Source: an uncultured Actinotalea sp.
Lineage (GTDB): Bacteria > Actinomycetota > Actinomycetes > Actinomycetales > Cellulomonadaceae
Assembly (NCBI RefSeq): GCF_946885855.1
Contig: NZ_CAMPHH010000162.1
Span: 1 to 7,639 of the forward strand
DNA length: 7,639 nt
Direction of reading: 5' to 3'
Below, piece by piece: positions 6,708 through 7,639 of this stretch. How positions within the stretch are numbered: the first letter of the stretch is position 1; every line of letters starts with the position of its first letter. The translations under genes were made by a program, and so were the position numbers. The notes below the pieces were generated by a model. That model did not search any database, was not told where the DNA came from, and saw only the letters and a program-made list of their open reading frames with translations.

Positions 6708-6717
6708 ATGCGCTGCC

Positions 6718-6723
6718 TAGCGT
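6718..6723 (+). promoter_or_regulatory. Possible -10 element for nirB
   Basis: TAGCGT fits TANNNT and lies 55 bases before the nirB start. No TTGAC-like -35 stands 16-19 bases upstream, which suits an activator-dependent promoter. With initiation near 6729-6731, the GlnR-like box would centre at roughly -40. A single hexamer in this composition is weak evidence. Confidence 0.3.
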
Positions 6724-6766
6724 CGGCGTCCTGGCCCCGCAGCAGGGGTGCCGGACCGGCCAGCCC

Positions 6767-6772
6767 GAGGAG
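6767..6772 (+). promoter_or_regulatory. Ribosome binding site of nirB
   Basis: GAGGAG lies 5 bases before the ATG at 6778. It is the strongest free-standing Shine-Dalgarno in the window and fixes the start, giving NirB an N-terminal tail of about 25 residues before the FAD-binding motif. Confidence 0.75.
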
Positions 6773-6777
6773 CGCGC

Positions 6778-7639
6778 ATGTCACCCGAGCCGCACGTCCC
6801 CGACCCCCGCCCGCACGACGCCCGGGGGTCCGACGAGCGCGTCCGCGAGGCGTCCCGGCTCGTCGTCGTCGGCGGGGGCATGGTCGCGCAGCGACTCGTC
6901 GAGGCGCTGCGCGACCGCGACGCCGACGGCGCCTGGCACGTCACCGTCCTCGCGGAGGAGCCGCGCGCGCCCTACGACCGCGTCGGGCTGACGTCCTACT
7001 TCTCCGGGCGCGACCCGGACGACCTCGCGCTCGGTGACCCGGCGCTGTGGCGGGACCCGCTCGTCACGCTCGTGCGGGGGGCCACCGTCACCGCGGTGGA
7101 CCGCGCGGCGCGCGTCGTCACCACCGCGGACGGCCGCACCTGGGCCTACGACGAGCTCGTCCTCGCCACCGGGTCCCGGGCGTTCGTGCCCCCGATCGAC
7201 GGCGCCGACCTGCCCGGCGTCTTCGTCTACCGCACCCTCGACGACGTCGCCGCACTGCGCGGCTGGGTCGAGGAGCAGGCGGCGCGGTGGGACCGCCCGG
7301 TGCGCGGGGCCGTCATCGGCGGCGGGCTGCTCGGCCTCGAGGCCGCCGGGGCGCTCCAGGCGCTCGGCGCGCAGTCGACGGTGATCCAGTTCGGCACGCA
7401 CCTCATGTCCGCGCAGGTCGACCTCGGCGGCGGTGAGGCGCTGCGGCGGCTCATTCAGTCCCTCGGGGTGGCAGTCCGCGTCGACACGGCCACCACGCGC
7501 ATGCGGCCCAACCGCCGCGGCACGGTCGGCCGTCTCGACTTCGCCGACGGCGGGCGGCTCGACGTCGACGTCGTCGTCGTCGCGGCGGGCATCCAGCCGC
7601 GTGACGAGCTCGCCCGGGACGCCGGCCTGGCGGTGGGGC
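6778..7639 (+). CDS. nirB: Assimilatory nitrite reductase large subunit, N-terminal part (cut by window)
   Basis: The first 287 codons of the NAD(P)H-dependent nitrite reductase large subunit, which reduces nitrite to ammonium in the cytoplasm together with the small subunit NirD. Visible is the FAD/NAD(P)H oxidoreductase half: the FAD-binding VVVGGGMVAQRLVE at 29-42, the NirB-typical APYDRVGLTSYFSG, LVLATGS near 128-134, and the NAD(P)H-binding GGGLLGLE at 181-188. The YDRVGLTSYFSG signature is what separates NirB from other pyridine nucleotide-disulphide oxidoreductases. The [2Fe-2S] cysteines and the sirohaem/[4Fe-4S] domain, expected in an enzyme of roughly 850 residues, lie beyond the right edge, so intactness cannot be judged. 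The start has a GAGGAG ribosome binding site. The GlnR-like box upstream suggests nitrogen control. It is separated from the cyclase operon by 150 bases and is probably an independent unit. Confidence 0.9.
   Translation, partial: MSPEPHVPDPRPHDARGSDERVREASRLVVVGGGMVAQRLVEALRDRDADGAWHVTVLAEEPRAPYDRVGLTSYFSGRDPDDLALGDPALWRDPLVTLVRGATVTAVDRAARVVTTADGRTWAYDELVLATGSRAFVPPIDGADLPGVFVYRTLDDVAALRGWVEEQAARWDRPVRGAVIGGGLLGLEAAGALQALGAQSTVIQFGTHLMSAQVDLGGGEALRRLIQSLGVAVRVDTATTRMRPNRRGTVGRLDFADGGRLDVDVVVVAAGIQPRDELARDAGLAVG

Larger units (their letters stand above)
6628..6777 (+). promoter_or_regulatory. Intergenic promoter region of nirB
   Basis: This 150-base gap is the longest non-coding stretch in the window. 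It is less uniformly GC-rich than its surroundings and carries, in order, the tail of the stop-codon hairpin, the GlnR-like box (6670-6707), a possible -10 element (6718-6723) and the nirB ribosome binding site (6767-6772). No small ORF in it looks real. Confidence 0.6.

Noticed and set aside
6778..7639. Reading the right-edge gene as a ferredoxin or rubredoxin reductase
   Set aside because: The APYDRVGLTSYFSG stretch and the GlnR-like site upstream favour NirB. The decisive downstream domains are outside the window, so some doubt remains.

Overview
The window comes from a very GC-rich actinobacterium. Codon third positions are almost all G or C, there are GTG starts, and one gene belongs to the mycothiol-dependent maleylpyruvate isomerase (MDMPI)/DinB-like family common in Actinobacteria. 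The style resembles Cellulomonadaceae or related Micrococcales, but that placement is impression, not a search result. Five protein-coding genes fill nearly the whole window; the two outermost are cut by its edges. I see no rRNA, tRNA, CRISPR array, insertion sequence or phage gene.

Left part, minus strand (1-2264): a gene starting at 2264 encodes a protein with an N-terminal region of unknown function and a C-terminal cyclic-nucleotide-binding domain, with no DNA-binding domain. Thirty-one bases after its stop begins a glycoside hydrolase family 32 enzyme (fructan/sucrose hydrolase type) with an intact catalytic triad. It runs off the left edge.

Middle part, plus strand (2300-6627): only 35 bases separate the binding-domain gene from a divergent gene for a 1155-residue protein. 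That protein has a class III nucleotide cyclase domain, an AAA/NTPase domain and a long helical-repeat region. It overlaps by ATGA a gene for a DinB-like/MDMPI-family protein that keeps its predicted metal ligands. A putative cyclic-nucleotide producer and a putative cyclic-nucleotide receptor therefore sit back to back on one tiny control region, each followed by an enzyme gene. This is the most interesting arrangement in the window. It may be a small second-messenger module, though the cyclase lacks the usual adenine-selecting aspartate, so its product is uncertain.

Right part (6628-7639): a 150-base intergenic region holds four regularly spaced half-sites resembling a GlnR nitrogen-control box, a possible -10 element and a strong ribosome binding site. 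It precedes the start of the assimilatory nitrite reductase large subunit gene (nirB), which runs off the right edge. This is a separate nitrogen-assimilation unit.
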